64,000 nt of DNA from Pseudogemmobacter humi (GCF_900609055.1 NZ_UXAW01000067.1:1-64000), one strand, 5' to 3'; shown: positions 20,938 through 30,460, counted from the stretch's first letter. Translations and numbers: made by a program. The notes: generated by a model not told the origin, from the letters alone.

Positions 20938-21654
20938 TTATTTCACGCGCCGGATGCCTTCCGGGATGACCTGCTGCGCGATTCCGGCCAGCGCGAGATA
21001 GAGCGAGGTGACGATCAGCCCCCAATGCGCAAGGCTGCCCTCGGCGAAATCCACCCAGGCCGCCCAGCCCGCGAACACGATCCAGGCCACCGAGACCGGC
21101 AGCGAAACCTCGCGCCAGCGCTTCGTCCGCGTCGGGTGGATGAATTTCAGATTGGTGAACATCGCCACCGTCAGCAGCACCACCAGCGTCAGGATCACCC
21201 CCGGCGAGGGCGCGACGGCGAACAGAACCAGCACCACCATGTTCCAGCAGGCGGGAAAGCCCGCGAAGCTTTTGTCCTTCGTCTTCATCCTCGTATCGGC
21301 GAAATAGACCACCGAGCCGAAAACGATGACGATGATCGCGATCCAGCCGGTCCAGCCGCTCAGGAGCCCCGATTTGAACAAAGCATAGGCGGGGATGAAG
21401 ACATAGGTCAGGTAATCGACGATCAGATCCATCAGCACGCCGTCATAGGTCGGCCAGTTCTTCTGCACCTGGTATTTGCGCGCCAGCGGCCCGTCGATCC
21501 CGTCGACGATCAGCGCGAAGACCAGCCAGAGGAACATCAGGCTCCATTTCGCCTCGACGGCGGCGAGCATGGCCAGCATCGACAGCACCGCGCCCGAGGC
21601 GGTGAGCAGATGGACGGAAAGGGCCTTGTAACGATCGGACATGGGAAAACTCAT
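20938..21654 (-). CDS. pcs: Phosphatidylcholine synthase
   Basis: Encodes 238 residues with about eight membrane spans. It joins choline to CDP-diacylglycerol directly, a bacterial route common in alphaproteobacteria. The CDP-alcohol phosphatidyltransferase signature is present as VDGIDGPLARKY ... YDGVLMDLIVDYLT. Start is uncertain: ATG at 21654 is used, with another at 21642 and a TTG at 21678; none has a strong ribosome binding site. It follows xerC on the same strand. Confidence 0.9.
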   Translation of the reverse strand: MSFPMSDRYKALSVHLLTASGAVLSMLAMLAAVEAKWSLMFLWLVFALIVDGIDGPLARKYQVQKNWPTYDGVLMDLIVDYLTYVFIPAYALFKSGLLSGWTGWIAIIVIVFGSVVYFADTRMKTKDKSFAGFPACWNMVVLVLFAVAPSPGVILTLVVLLTVAMFTNLKFIHPTRTKRWREVSLPVSVAWIVFAGWAAWVDFAEGSLAHWGLIVTSLYLALAGIAQQVIPEGIRRVK

Positions 21655-21678
21655 GAAGCAAACCGGCGCCGAAGGCAA

Positions 21679-22611
21679 TCACCCGGCGCGGGGATGGGAC
21701 CGGGAATAGACTTCCATCAGCCGCGCGGCATCGACCGCGGTATAGGCCTCGGTGGTGGAGAGCGAGGCATGGCCGAGCAATTCCTGGATCGCCCGCAGAT
21801 CGCCGCCCGCGGACAGAAGATGCGTCGCGAAACTGTGGCGCAGGGCGTGCGGCGTGGCGGTCGCGGGCAGGCCGAGCTGCATCCGCGCGCGCTCCATCGC
21901 GAGCTGGATCACCCGCGGGCTGAGCGGGCCGCCGCGTGCGCCGCGAAACAGCGCCTCTCCGGGCGGCAGATCCCAGGGGCACTGATCGGCGTAATCCGCC
22001 ACGGCGCGGCGCGCGGCGGGCAGCACCGGCACCAGCCGGGTCCTGCCGCCCTTGCCGGTGATGCGCAAAACCTCGGGCAGCGGATGATCGGCGCCTTTCA
22101 GCGACAGGGCTTCCGAGATCCGCAGCCCGCAGCCGTAAAGCAGCGTCACCACCGCCAGATCGCGCGCCTGCTGCCAGTCCTCGCGCGCCTGTTCGCCGGT
22201 GATCCCGATGATCTCGGCGGTCTTGTCCTCGGGCAGGGGCCGGGGCAGGCGGCGGCGGAATTTCGGCCCGCGGGTAGAGAGGATCACCGGCGCCTCCTCG
22301 TCGCGCCGGTCCGCCAGCCAGCCGGTGAAGCTCTTCACCGCCGAAAGCGCCCGGGCGAGCGAGCGCGCCGAGAGACCCCGGCCGCGCTCATGCGCCATCC
22401 ATGCCCGCATCTCGGCCTGGGTAAGGTCAAGCGTCATCGCCGCGCCTTCCGTCCCGCCGCGGTGCTGCGCGAGGAAACCGAGCCAGCCGAGGACATCGTG
22501 CCGGTAGGCGGCGGTCGTATGCTTCGACGCCCCCTTCAGCGCCACCATCTGCGCCAGCCATTCGTCCAGCGCCGCGCGCATCTGCGCGGAGGGCACCGGA
22601 GGGCCACTCAC
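21679..22611 (-). CDS. xerC: Tyrosine recombinase XerC
   Basis: Encodes 310 residues, the normal XerC length. With XerD it resolves chromosome dimers at dif. Catalytic residues are R164 (GCGLRISE), K187 (TGKGGRTR), H256 and R259 (HALRHSF), H281 (LLGHASL) and Y290 (TEAYTAV). It overlaps the DUF484 gene upstream by 4 bases (ATGA), the same DUF484-xerC order as in many proteobacteria. Confidence 0.93.
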   Translation of the reverse strand: MSGPPVPSAQMRAALDEWLAQMVALKGASKHTTAAYRHDVLGWLGFLAQHRGGTEGAAMTLDLTQAEMRAWMAHERGRGLSARSLARALSAVKSFTGWLADRRDEEAPVILSTRGPKFRRRLPRPLPEDKTAEIIGITGEQAREDWQQARDLAVVTLLYGCGLRISEALSLKGADHPLPEVLRITGKGGRTRLVPVLPAARRAVADYADQCPWDLPPGEALFRGARGGPLSPRVIQLAMERARMQLGLPATATPHALRHSFATHLLSAGGDLRAIQELLGHASLSTTEAYTAVDAARLMEVYSRSHPRAG

Positions 22612-23300
22612 GACAGCCAGCGGCGCATGGTCCGCTCGAAGACGCCGGCGAAGAATGCCAGCAGATCGGTGCCCTGGGTGGCACGGAACTGATGCGGATC
22701 CTCGGCGCCAAGGACCAGCATCCCCGGCAGCCTGCCCTGGCCGAAATCAAGCCGCAGCAGCGCCTCGGAGCGGATAAACCCCGCGCGGTCACCGTAGAGC
22801 AGATCGCTCTCCGGCATGACCTGGCGCAAAGTCACCGGCCGCAGGGGCGCATTGCGCGCGCCCGCGAGATAGCGCGCAGTGAAACCCGGCTCGGCCACGA
22901 AAAGCACGTCGCCCAGACGGCGCAAAGCCGGATCCTCGCCCGATTGCCGGCTCTCCAGCACCAGCCGCACGCAATCGACCCGCAGGGTCGCCGCCACATC
23001 GCCCGCGAGCGTCGTCAGAAATTCCTCGAACCCGAGCGGATCGAGCATCTGAAGGATCGCCCGGTGGATCTGGTTGGTCCCGGCGAGGTTCTCATAAGCC
23101 GCGGCGATCACCGAGCGGTGGGTGTCCTCCAGCCGCTCCAGCCTTGTCTCCAGCCGCTGCATGGCGATGCCGCGCAGATCGACGATATTGGCCCCCATGG
23201 CGCGCTCGTTCGCGGCCACCAGGGCGTTCATCACGTCGCGATCCTCCAGCAGGCTCTCGGGCTCTGCCAGAATGCGGTCGCGCAGGTCAGGTTCGATCAT
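22608..23300 (-). CDS. DUF484 family GAF-like protein
   Basis: Encodes 230 residues. N-terminal pattern I-L-x-x-P-x-x-L, coiled-coil region (IAMQRLETRLERLEDTHRSV) and a GAF-like C-terminal domain ending in LDFGQGRLPGMLVLGAEDPH are typical of DUF484. The family is usually found next to xerC and its role is unknown. Translation of xerC is probably coupled to it. Confidence 0.85.
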   Translation of the reverse strand: MIEPDLRDRILAEPESLLEDRDVMNALVAANERAMGANIVDLRGIAMQRLETRLERLEDTHRSVIAAAYENLAGTNQIHRAILQMLDPLGFEEFLTTLAGDVAATLRVDCVRLVLESRQSGEDPALRRLGDVLFVAEPGFTARYLAGARNAPLRPVTLRQVMPESDLLYGDRAGFIRSEALLRLDFGQGRLPGMLVLGAEDPHQFRATQGTDLLAFFAGVFERTMRRWLS

Positions 23301-23419
23301 ATGCGGTCTGCCCGGTTCTTTTGGCTGATTTGCCGCCGACTATAACGGAAAAAGGAAAGCCCGCGGAACCCTTTTCCGCGCGCCCGTCCATGTCGGCCGG
23401 GCTGCGCGTGGCAGATCTG

Positions 23420-23453
23420 CCTCCCGGCGGGCGTATTTATCCCGGCCTGAAAG
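23420..23453 (+). repeat. Dispersed GTATTT element, copy 2 (diverged)
   Basis: CCCGGCGGGCGTATTTA followed by CCTGAAAG. It faces copy 3, which is on the opposite strand and begins within a few bases, so this intergenic stretch is a head-to-head pair. Confidence 0.45.
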
Positions 23454-23457
23454 CCCC

Positions 23458-23521
23458 ATTCACCCTGATCCAAATACCCCGGGGGAGTCGCGGCCCCGGC
23501 CGCGACGGGGGCAGGGCCCCC
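23458..23521 (-). repeat. Dispersed GTATTT element, copy 3 (full, minus strand)
   Basis: On the minus strand: hairpin GGGGGC/GCCCCC (23507-23521), a GC-rich middle hairpin, CTCCCCCGGGGTATTT, then TCAGGGTGAATGGG. It directly follows the stop of the EamA transporter gene on the same strand, mirroring copy 1 after fsa. Confidence 0.6.
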
Positions 23522-23526
23522 TTCCG

Positions 23527-24363
23527 CTACATCCGGCTCAGGATCACCCCGGCGACGATGACCAGCGCCGCAAGGGCCTTCTCGCCGGTCATCCGCTCGC
23601 CGAACGCAAGCCAGCCGATCAGCACCGCGAACAGGATCGAGGTCTCACGCAACGCCGCCACCAGCGCGATCGGCGCCACCGTCATCGCCCAAATCGAGAT
23701 CGCATAGGCGCCATAGCTGGCCGCCGCGGCCAGCGCGCCCATCCGCCAGGCATGGCCCTGCATCGGCAGCACCGCCCGCCCGCGCCAGGCCAGCATGCCC
23801 ACCGAGAAGATCAGCCCGTCGGCCACGAAAACCCAGGCCACATAGGCCACCGCGCTGCCCGAGATCCGCGCGCCGGTGCCGTCGATCAGCGTATAGGTCG
23901 CGGTGGCCAGCGCCGAGCCGAGCGCGAAGGGCAGCAGCCGGCGGTTCTCGCCGCTGGCGAAGACGCCGCGCGCCATCAGCAGGATCCCGCCCGCCAGCAC
24001 CGCAATCGCCGCATATTGCCGCGTGGTGACCGTATCGGCCAGCACCGCCGCGCCGACCAGCGCCACGATCATCGGCGCGGCGCCGCGGGCGATCGGATAG
24101 ACCCGGCTCAGATCGCCGCGGTCATAGGCGTAGCTGAGAAAGAACTTATAGGCGAAATGCGTCAGCCCCGCCGCGATCACCCAGGGAACGGCCGCAAGGT
24201 CGATCGGCGGGGCGAAGGCGACGACGGCCAGGCCGATCGGCACTTCGAGGATCGACAGGATCACCATCGCCCCGACCTTCGAGGTGCCGAGCTTGATCAG
24301 CGCATTCCAGAGCGCGTGAAGAAAAGCCGCCGCCAGAACGGCGAGAAAGACACCCAGGGACAA
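23527..24363 (-). CDS. EamA/DMT-superfamily transporter
   Basis: Encodes 278 residues with ten hydrophobic spans in two similar halves, the EamA (drug/metabolite exporter) layout. Conserved spots include LHALWNALIK in span 1, VYPIARGAAPMIVAL in span 3-4, and ALRETSILFAVLIGWLAFGE in the second half. The substrate cannot be told. It stands alone, followed by element copy 3. Confidence 0.85.
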   Translation of the reverse strand: MSLGVFLAVLAAAFLHALWNALIKLGTSKVGAMVILSILEVPIGLAVVAFAPPIDLAAVPWVIAAGLTHFAYKFFLSYAYDRGDLSRVYPIARGAAPMIVALVGAAVLADTVTTRQYAAIAVLAGGILLMARGVFASGENRRLLPFALGSALATATYTLIDGTGARISGSAVAYVAWVFVADGLIFSVGMLAWRGRAVLPMQGHAWRMGALAAAASYGAYAISIWAMTVAPIALVAALRETSILFAVLIGWLAFGERMTGEKALAALVIVAGVILSRM

Positions 24364-24429
24364 GATGCGCGACCGTTACAGTTTCTTTGCATCCTGCCTC
24401 GCATGGCGGCGGGCCGGCGGCAAGGGCGA

Positions 24430-24876
24430 TCAGATCAGCAGCCCCGCCGCGCCCTCGAAGCGCAGGAGCGCGACCTTGGTCTCCACGCCCCCCGGGGCCG
24501 AGAAGCCGCCCAGCCCCTTCGCGCCCAGGACCCGGTGGCAGGGGATCAGGATCGGCAGCGGATTGGCGCCGCAGGCCTGGCCCACGGCCTGGGCGGGCGC
24601 CCCCACATCCGCCGCGATCTCGCCGTAGCGGCGGGTCTCGCCGAGAGGGATCGCCGCCATCGCCCGGCGGACCTTTTCGTGAAGCCCGGTCCCCCAGTCC
24701 AGCGGCAGGTCGAACCGGGTCAGCCGGCGCTCGAAAAACGCCGCCAGCTGGCGCAGCCCCTCGGCCTGGAGGGGCGTTGCCTCTGCCCCGCCCTCGCCCC
24801 AGACCAGCGCGGTCAGCCGCGCGCCGTCGTCGCGCAGAGAGAGCGGGCCGAAGGGCGAGGCAAAGGTGGCGCTCAC
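24430..24876 (-). CDS. ogt: Methylated-DNA--protein-cysteine methyltransferase
   Basis: Encodes 148 residues. It removes alkyl groups from O6-methylguanine by transfer to its own cysteine. The acceptor is C113 in IPCHRVLGAKGLGGF; the DNA-contact arginine region RRYGEIAADVGAPAQAVGQA is present. It overlaps the upstream gene by 4 bases. Confidence 0.93.
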   Translation of the reverse strand: MSATFASPFGPLSLRDDGARLTALVWGEGGAEATPLQAEGLRQLAAFFERRLTRFDLPLDWGTGLHEKVRRAMAAIPLGETRRYGEIAADVGAPAQAVGQACGANPLPILIPCHRVLGAKGLGGFSAPGGVETKVALLRFEGAAGLLI

Positions 24877-25463
24877 TCGAAGCTCACCAGCGTGACCGGG
24901 TTGACCTCGCCGTCGTAGCTCGCGTCCACATCGTAGCGCATGAGGCGGAAGCCCTCGTTCACCAGCCGCCAGACCGCGGTGTTCGAGGCGTCGCCGATGC
25001 CGCGCCAGTAGCCGGTTTCGCGGATCTCCAGCCGGTCGGGATCGAATTCGGCGTTGATCGCCAGGACGCTGGCGGTCCAGCCGATGATGTCGATGGATTT
25101 CACCGGGCTCTCAAAATCCTCGGGATCCTCGTTTTCCACCCGCAACTCCGGCGCGGGCAGCGCGGCGGGATGGATGCCGCGGTAATCGGTATGGATCAGG
25201 AAAAGGTGCTGGATGTTGTAGGCCCCTGCCCCGCACCAGAACTGCCAGACCACCACCGGCGCCGGCTCTCCCCAGTCCGAGGGCGCGAGAACGTCGAACC
25301 GCTGCGGCTCATGGATCAGCGCCCCGTCTTCGAGGAAGGCGCCGGAGCAGGTGTCGGCGAAGGCGGCCGAGAACACCTGCACCGCCTTCGCGGTGTCGGG
25401 CGGGGTCTGGGCCAGGGCCGGCGCGGCAAGGGTCACGAAGGCGGAGGCGAGGATGCGGCGCAT
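24873..25463 (-). CDS. Secreted DUF1176-like protein
   Basis: Encodes 196 residues with a signal peptide (MRRILASAFVTLAAPALAQ). The C-terminal part GYWRGIGDASNTAVWRLVNE, then MRYDVDASYDG, resembles the DUF1176 C-terminus, though the protein is shorter than usual. Two cysteines (DTCSG, WCGAG) could form a disulfide in the periplasm. It is co-transcribed with ogt (4-base overlap), without an obvious functional link. Function unknown. Confidence 0.7.
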   Translation of the reverse strand: MRRILASAFVTLAAPALAQTPPDTAKAVQVFSAAFADTCSGAFLEDGALIHEPQRFDVLAPSDWGEPAPVVVWQFWCGAGAYNIQHLFLIHTDYRGIHPAALPAPELRVENEDPEDFESPVKSIDIIGWTASVLAINAEFDPDRLEIRETGYWRGIGDASNTAVWRLVNEGFRLMRYDVDASYDGEVNPVTLVSFE

Positions 25464-25538
25464 GGGGGCTCCCTTTTACGGCGCAGCCTGGCACAAGGCG
25501 GGCGGCGCGCCAACCGGGCTGCGGGTCGGGTTTTTCCC

Positions 25539-26471
25539 TCAGCGCGAGGGGGCGAGGATCGCCGCCTCGGGCGCCGGCGGCTCGCCCCGGGGCGAGGGCA
25601 CCGCGAGCGGGCGGAAGGCCTCGCGCAGCACCGCGGCCATGCCCTCGATCGCGGGCGAGGTGCCGCGCGGGTTGCGCCGCAACAAGACCCGCGCCGAATC
25701 GATCGGCGGGAAACCGTCCTCGGGCGTAAGCTCCCGGCAGCCCAGCGGGATGGTGCTGCGCGACAGCGCGGCGATGGCCATGCCGTTCGTCACCGCATTG
25801 CGCAAAGCGCTGGCCACCGTGCAATGCCAGGCCGGGCGCCAGTCGATCCCCTGCCGGTTCAGCGAGGGCTGCGCCAGCGTCCGGCACCATTCCGAATCGC
25901 GGTAGACCGCCACCGGCACCGGATGGCGCAGATGCTGGGAATGGGCGAGCGAGGTCACCCAGACCGTGGGATCGGTCATCAGCAGCTCACCCTTCTCGAA
26001 ATAGCTGGTGTCGTGGATCACCGCGAGGTCCAGCTCGTCCGCCTCAAGCGCCGCAAGCTGCTGTTCGGAATGGTCGCAGATCACCGAGACCTGCAACCCC
26101 TCGTGCCGCTCGTCGAAGGCCGCGAGCGCGCGCGGCAGCACGGTGCCGGAATATTCGTCGGGGATCCCCACCCGCACCGGGCCGGTCAGGGTCTTTTCGC
26201 GCAGCGCCTGGGCGGCGTCATCCAGCAGCGCCACCACCCGGCGCGCATAGGGCAGAAGCTGCTCGCCCCGGGCGGTCAGGCTGACGCCGCGCGCAAGGCG
26301 GTTGAACAGCGGCTGGTTCAGGTTGTCCTCCAGCCGTTTGATCAGCAGGCTGACCGCCGATTGCGTCCGCCCGAGCCGCGCCGCGGCCAAGGTGACCGAG
26401 CCGGTTTCGGCCACGGCGAGAAAGCCGCGCATCAGATCGCTTTCCAGCGGAACCCCTGCCATCGAACCCAT
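25539..26471 (-). CDS. LysR-family transcriptional regulator
   Basis: Encodes 310 residues. The N-terminal winged HTH (LMRGFLAVAETGSVTLAAAR, then GRTQSAVSLLIKRLED) is standard LysR; the rest is the effector-binding fold. Start is uncertain among ATG 26471, ATG 26462 and a GTG at 26489; none has a good ribosome binding site. It is divergent from the DUF1127 gene at 26560, so it may control that gene. Effector not inferable. Confidence 0.9.
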   Translation of the reverse strand: MGSMAGVPLESDLMRGFLAVAETGSVTLAAARLGRTQSAVSLLIKRLEDNLNQPLFNRLARGVSLTARGEQLLPYARRVVALLDDAAQALREKTLTGPVRVGIPDEYSGTVLPRALAAFDERHEGLQVSVICDHSEQQLAALEADELDLAVIHDTSYFEKGELLMTDPTVWVTSLAHSQHLRHPVPVAVYRDSEWCRTLAQPSLNRQGIDWRPAWHCTVASALRNAVTNGMAIAALSRSTIPLGCRELTPEDGFPPIDSARVLLRRNPRGTSPAIEGMAAVLREAFRPLAVPSPRGEPPAPEAAILAPSR

Positions 26472-26559
26472 CACTTTTATCAATACCACCCATTAAATCT
26501 ATTCGTTTGAGAAATGTCAAACCGCATGAGAGAACAAGCCGTAACCAATGGAGGCCCGA

Positions 26560-26766
26560 ATGTTCACCCGTCTGATGTCGCTGATGCAGCTTCGCCGCTC
26601 GACCGCGTTTCTGCTGGAACGCGGGAATGATCGGTTGCTGGACGATATCGGCCTGACCCGCGACGATCTGAAGGCCATGCACCAGGGCCTGCTGCCCGAA
26701 ACCTATGCCGCGCAGCTTGCCGACCCGCGCCGGTCGGCGCGCATCAGCCTGCGCAACGCGATCTGA
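26560..26766 (+). CDS. DUF1127 small Arg-rich protein
   Basis: Encodes 68 residues with the DUF1127 pattern LLERGNDRLLDDIGLTRDDL. GGAGG lies 6 bases before the ATG at 26560; an upstream ATG overlaps that site. In other alphaproteobacteria small DUF1127 proteins are linked to RNA turnover and phosphate or stress responses. It is divergent from a LysR gene and ends in a strong terminator. Confidence 0.85.
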   Translation: MFTRLMSLMQLRRSTAFLLERGNDRLLDDIGLTRDDLKAMHQGLLPETYAAQLADPRRSARISLRNAI

Positions 26767-26808
26767 GGATCCCCCGGCCGGCTTCCCTGTCGGACCCGGA
26801 CAACTGAA

Positions 26809-26846
26809 GACGCCGGAGGCATGGCCCCCGGCGTCCTTTTCGTTTT
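26809..26846 (+). terminator. Rho-independent terminator after DUF1127 gene
   Basis: An 8-bp stem GACGCCGG/CCGGCGTC with an 11-base loop is followed by CTTTTCGTTTT. It also sits 10 bases beyond the ileS stop on the other strand. Confidence 0.7.
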
Positions 26847-26855
26847 GCGCCCGGA

Positions 26856-29804
26856 TCAGGCCAGTGCGGCGTCGCAGCGGGCACAGGTGCCGGGATGGGC
26901 ATGGCTGCCCACATCGGGCAGGATCTGCCAGCAGCGCTGGCATTTCGCGCCCTCGGCCGGGGCGAAGACCACCGCCACGCCGGGCACGTCGGCCAGTGCG
27001 AACGCCCCCGCGGGCTGCGGCGCATCAGAGAGCGTGATGCCCGAGGTGATGCAGACATCGGCGAACCCGACCGAGTTCAGCGCGGCCAGAATCGCGGTAT
27101 CGGCGACATGGACCACGGGCTTCGCCTCCAGCGAGGCGCCGATGACCTTGGCGGTGCGCTCCACCTCCAGCGCGCCGGTGACGACGCGGCGCGCGGCGCG
27201 CACGCTCTCCCATTTCGCGGCCAGCGCCTCGTCGCGCCATCCGGCGGGGGTGTCGGGGAAGTCGGTCAGATGGACCGAGGACTCCTCGCCCGGCAGCCGC
27301 GAGAGCCAGACATCCTCCATGGTGAAGGGCAGGATCGGCGCAAGCCAGGTCGCGAGCCGCCGGAACAACAGATCCAGCACCGTCCGCGCGGCCCGGCGGC
27401 GCAGGCTGTCGGCCGCGTCGCAATAGAGCGCATCCTTGCGAATGTCGAAATAGAAGGCCGAGAGATCGACGGTCGCGAAGTTGAACAGCGTCTGGAACAC
27501 GCCCGAGAAGTTGAAGGCGCGATATTCGCGGCGCACCTCGGCATCCAGTTGCGCCAGACGATGCAGCACCCAGCGTTCCAGCTCGGGCATGTCGGCGGGG
27601 TCCACCCGCTCGGCCTCGTCAAACCCTTTCAGCGCGCCCAGGAGGAAGCGCATGGTGTTGCGCAGGCGGCGGTAGCTGTCGGCCACGCCTTTCAGGATTT
27701 CCTTCCCGATCCGCTGGTCGAGCGTGTAATCGGTCTGCGCCACCCAGAGCCGCAGGATATCGGCCCCATATTCGCCGATCACCTCTTGCGGGCCGACGGT
27801 ATTGCCGAGCGATTTGGACATTTTCATGCCCTTCTCGTCCAGCGTGAAACCATGCGTCACCACATTGCGGTAAGGCGCACGGCCGCGGGTGGCCGAGGCT
27901 TGCAGCAGCGAGGAATGGAACCAGCCGCGATGCTGGTCGGTGCCCTCCAGATAGACATCCGCGATGCCGTCCTCGGTGCCGTCCGCCCGGTCGCGCAGCA
28001 CGAAAGCATGGGTCGAGCCGGAATCGAACCAGACATCCAGCACGTCGAACACCTGATCGTAGTCCGCCGGATCGGCGATGCCGTCGAGCGCCTTCTCTTT
28101 GAAGCCGGGCAGATACCAGACATCGGCGCCCTCGGCCTCGAAAGCCGCGAGGATGCGGGCGTTCACGGTCTCATCGCGCAGAAGGAAATCGGGATCGGTC
28201 GGCTTCGCGCCCTTTTTCGTGAAACAGGTCAGCGGCACGCCCCAGGCGCGCTGGCGCGACAGCACCCAGTCGGGGCGGTTCTGGATCATCGCATGCAGGC
28301 GGTTCTTGCCCGAGACCGGGGTGAACTCCACCAGATCCTCGATCGAGGTCAGCGCGCGTTTGCGGATCGTGTCGCCGAACTCGCCCATCCCGTCCGCCAG
28401 CACATGATCGATGGCGGCGAACCATTGCGGCGTGTTGCGGAAGATCACCGGCGCTTTCGAGCGCCAGGAATGCGGATAGCTGTGCTTCACCTTGCCCTTT
28501 GCGAGCAGCGCGCCCGCGTAAGCCAGTTGTTTGATGTTCGAGACATTGGCCGGGCCTTCCTTGCCATCGGGCAGGATGACATGCTGGCCGCCGAACAGGG
28601 GCAGATCGGCACGGTAGGAACTGTCCTCGGTGACGTTATACGTCATCGGCAGCCTGTATTTCAGGCCAAGCTGGTAGTCGTCGTCGCCATGGCTCGGCGC
28701 GGTATGAACGAAGCCGGTGCCGGCGTCGTCGGTGACGTGATCGCCGGGCAGCATCGGCACGTCGTAATCCCATTCGCCATTGCCGCCTTCCGCCCCGCGA
28801 TAGGGATGGGCGAGGATCATGCCCCCGAACTCGGCGGGGGCCACGTCGCGCAGCCGGGTCCAGGCCTCGACCTTCGCCGCCTCGCGCACGCTTTCCGCAA
28901 GGCTGTCGGCCAGCACGAGCGTCTCGCCCACGGTCGCGGTGGATTTTTCGGCGACCTGATCGACCCGGTAAAGCCCGTAGCCGATCCCCGGACCGTAAGC
29001 CACGGCGCGGTTTTGCGGGATGGTCCAGGGCGTCGTGGTCCAGATCACCACCGAGGCCTGCAAGAGATCGGTGTTCATACAGCCGTCAAGCTCGGGGAAC
29101 TGCGCCGCCGAGGCCACGCGGAAGCGCACCCAGATCGTATGGCTGGTGTGATCGTGATATTCGACCTCGGCCTCGGCGAGGGCGGTCTTTTCAACCGGCG
29201 ACCACATCACGGGTTTTGATCCCTGATAGAGCGAGCCGTTCATCAGAAGTTTCATGAATTCGGCGGCGATCACCGCCTCGGCATGCCAGGCCATGGTCAG
29301 ATAGGGGTCTTCCCAGTTGCCGTAGACGCCGAGCCGTTTGAACTCCTCGCGCTGGACATCCACCCAGCCCTCGGCGAAGCGGCGGCATTCCTGGCGGAAG
29401 GCGATGATATCCACATCGTCCTTGTTCAGCCCTTTGGCGCGGTATTGCTCTTCGATCTTCCACTCGATCGGCAGGCCGTGGCAGTCCCAGCCGGGAACGT
29501 AGCGCGCATCCATCCCCATCATCTGATGGCTGCGGTTGATGATGTCCTTGATCACCTTGTTCAGCGCATGGCCGATGTGCAGATGGCCGTTGGCATAGGG
29601 CGGGCCGTCATGCAGCACGAAGGACGGACGGCCCTCTTTCTCGCGCAGGCGGTGGTAGATGTTCAGCCGCTCCCACCGGGCCAGCCATTCCGGCTCGCGC
29701 GCGGGAAGGCCGGCGCGCATCGGGAACTCGGTCTCGGGCAGGAAAACGGTGTCGCGGTAGTCCACGGTTGTTTCGGTGGCGGTCTCGGTGGTGTCGGCGC
29801 ACAT
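26856..29804 (-). CDS. ileS: Isoleucyl-tRNA synthetase
   Basis: Encodes 982 residues from ATG 29804, which has GAAGGA about 9 bases upstream; a longer in-frame extension has no support. It charges tRNA-Ile. The class I signatures HIGH (76-79) and KMSKS (GMKMSKSLG) are present, with an editing domain between them and a C-terminal zinc site (CQRCWQILP and CARCD). It is slightly longer than the E. coli enzyme, as usual in this group. Confidence 0.96.
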   Translation of the reverse strand: MCADTTETATETTVDYRDTVFLPETEFPMRAGLPAREPEWLARWERLNIYHRLREKEGRPSFVLHDGPPYANGHLHIGHALNKVIKDIINRSHQMMGMDARYVPGWDCHGLPIEWKIEEQYRAKGLNKDDVDIIAFRQECRRFAEGWVDVQREEFKRLGVYGNWEDPYLTMAWHAEAVIAAEFMKLLMNGSLYQGSKPVMWSPVEKTALAEAEVEYHDHTSHTIWVRFRVASAAQFPELDGCMNTDLLQASVVIWTTTPWTIPQNRAVAYGPGIGYGLYRVDQVAEKSTATVGETLVLADSLAESVREAAKVEAWTRLRDVAPAEFGGMILAHPYRGAEGGNGEWDYDVPMLPGDHVTDDAGTGFVHTAPSHGDDDYQLGLKYRLPMTYNVTEDSSYRADLPLFGGQHVILPDGKEGPANVSNIKQLAYAGALLAKGKVKHSYPHSWRSKAPVIFRNTPQWFAAIDHVLADGMGEFGDTIRKRALTSIEDLVEFTPVSGKNRLHAMIQNRPDWVLSRQRAWGVPLTCFTKKGAKPTDPDFLLRDETVNARILAAFEAEGADVWYLPGFKEKALDGIADPADYDQVFDVLDVWFDSGSTHAFVLRDRADGTEDGIADVYLEGTDQHRGWFHSSLLQASATRGRAPYRNVVTHGFTLDEKGMKMSKSLGNTVGPQEVIGEYGADILRLWVAQTDYTLDQRIGKEILKGVADSYRRLRNTMRFLLGALKGFDEAERVDPADMPELERWVLHRLAQLDAEVRREYRAFNFSGVFQTLFNFATVDLSAFYFDIRKDALYCDAADSLRRRAARTVLDLLFRRLATWLAPILPFTMEDVWLSRLPGEESSVHLTDFPDTPAGWRDEALAAKWESVRAARRVVTGALEVERTAKVIGASLEAKPVVHVADTAILAALNSVGFADVCITSGITLSDAPQPAGAFALADVPGVAVVFAPAEGAKCQRCWQILPDVGSHAHPGTCARCDAALA

Positions 29805-30082
29805 AGGATGCGATCCTTCGATCTTTGGGCGGTCTTTGGGGCGCAGAGGCCCCGTCTGGCGAGCGGTCAGGCGGACTCTCCCGGCGTGCTGAGGGTCAGC
29901 GCGCCGGGCCGCTAATTCGGCCACCGGAGGGCCAGGGAAGGATCGCGAGGCGACAGGTCATGCCCGCGCTTATAGGACGGGGTTTTTGTGCGGTCCAGAG
30001 GGCCGCCGATCCGGGTGCGCACGGGGTTGACCCCGCCGCGCCACGCGCCCAGGCTGGGGCATGAGGCAAGCGGAGAGGCGCG

Positions 30083-30460
30083 ATGAAATATCCGTCGGTC
30101 AATGTGCTCGGAGGGGCTTTGGAGGCCTGTTCGGCGAAACCGCTGACCGGGTTCTTCCGCGACGGCTGCTGCAATTCCGGCCCGACCGATCAGGGGATGC
30201 ACACGGTCTGCGCCGAGATGACGGCCGAGTTTCTGGCGCTGTCGAAATATCTCGGCAACGATCTGTCCACCCCGCGCCCCGAATTCGGCTTTGCCGGGCT
30301 GAAGCCGGGCGATCACTGGTGTCTTTGCGCCACGCGCTTCCTGCAAGCGCATGAGGAAGGCGCCGCACCACGGCTGCGGCTGCGCGCGACCCATCACGCC
30401 ACGCTCGATGTGGTGCCGATCGAGGTGCTGCGGCTCTATGCCAGCGACGACGAGGGCTGA
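30083..30460 (+). CDS. DUF2237 family protein
   Basis: Encodes 125 residues. Family features: SVNVLGGALEACS, 'PLTGFFRDGCCNSGPTDQG', HTVCA, 'GLKPGDHWCLCATRF', and AP-x-V-x-L-x-ATH. Conserved cysteines (CC, C, C-L-C) suggest metal or redox chemistry, but the function of DUF2237 is unknown. It stands just upstream of the truncated haemoglobin gene. Confidence 0.85.
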   Translation: MKYPSVNVLGGALEACSAKPLTGFFRDGCCNSGPTDQGMHTVCAEMTAEFLALSKYLGNDLSTPRPEFGFAGLKPGDHWCLCATRFLQAHEEGAAPRLRLRATHHATLDVVPIEVLRLYASDDEG

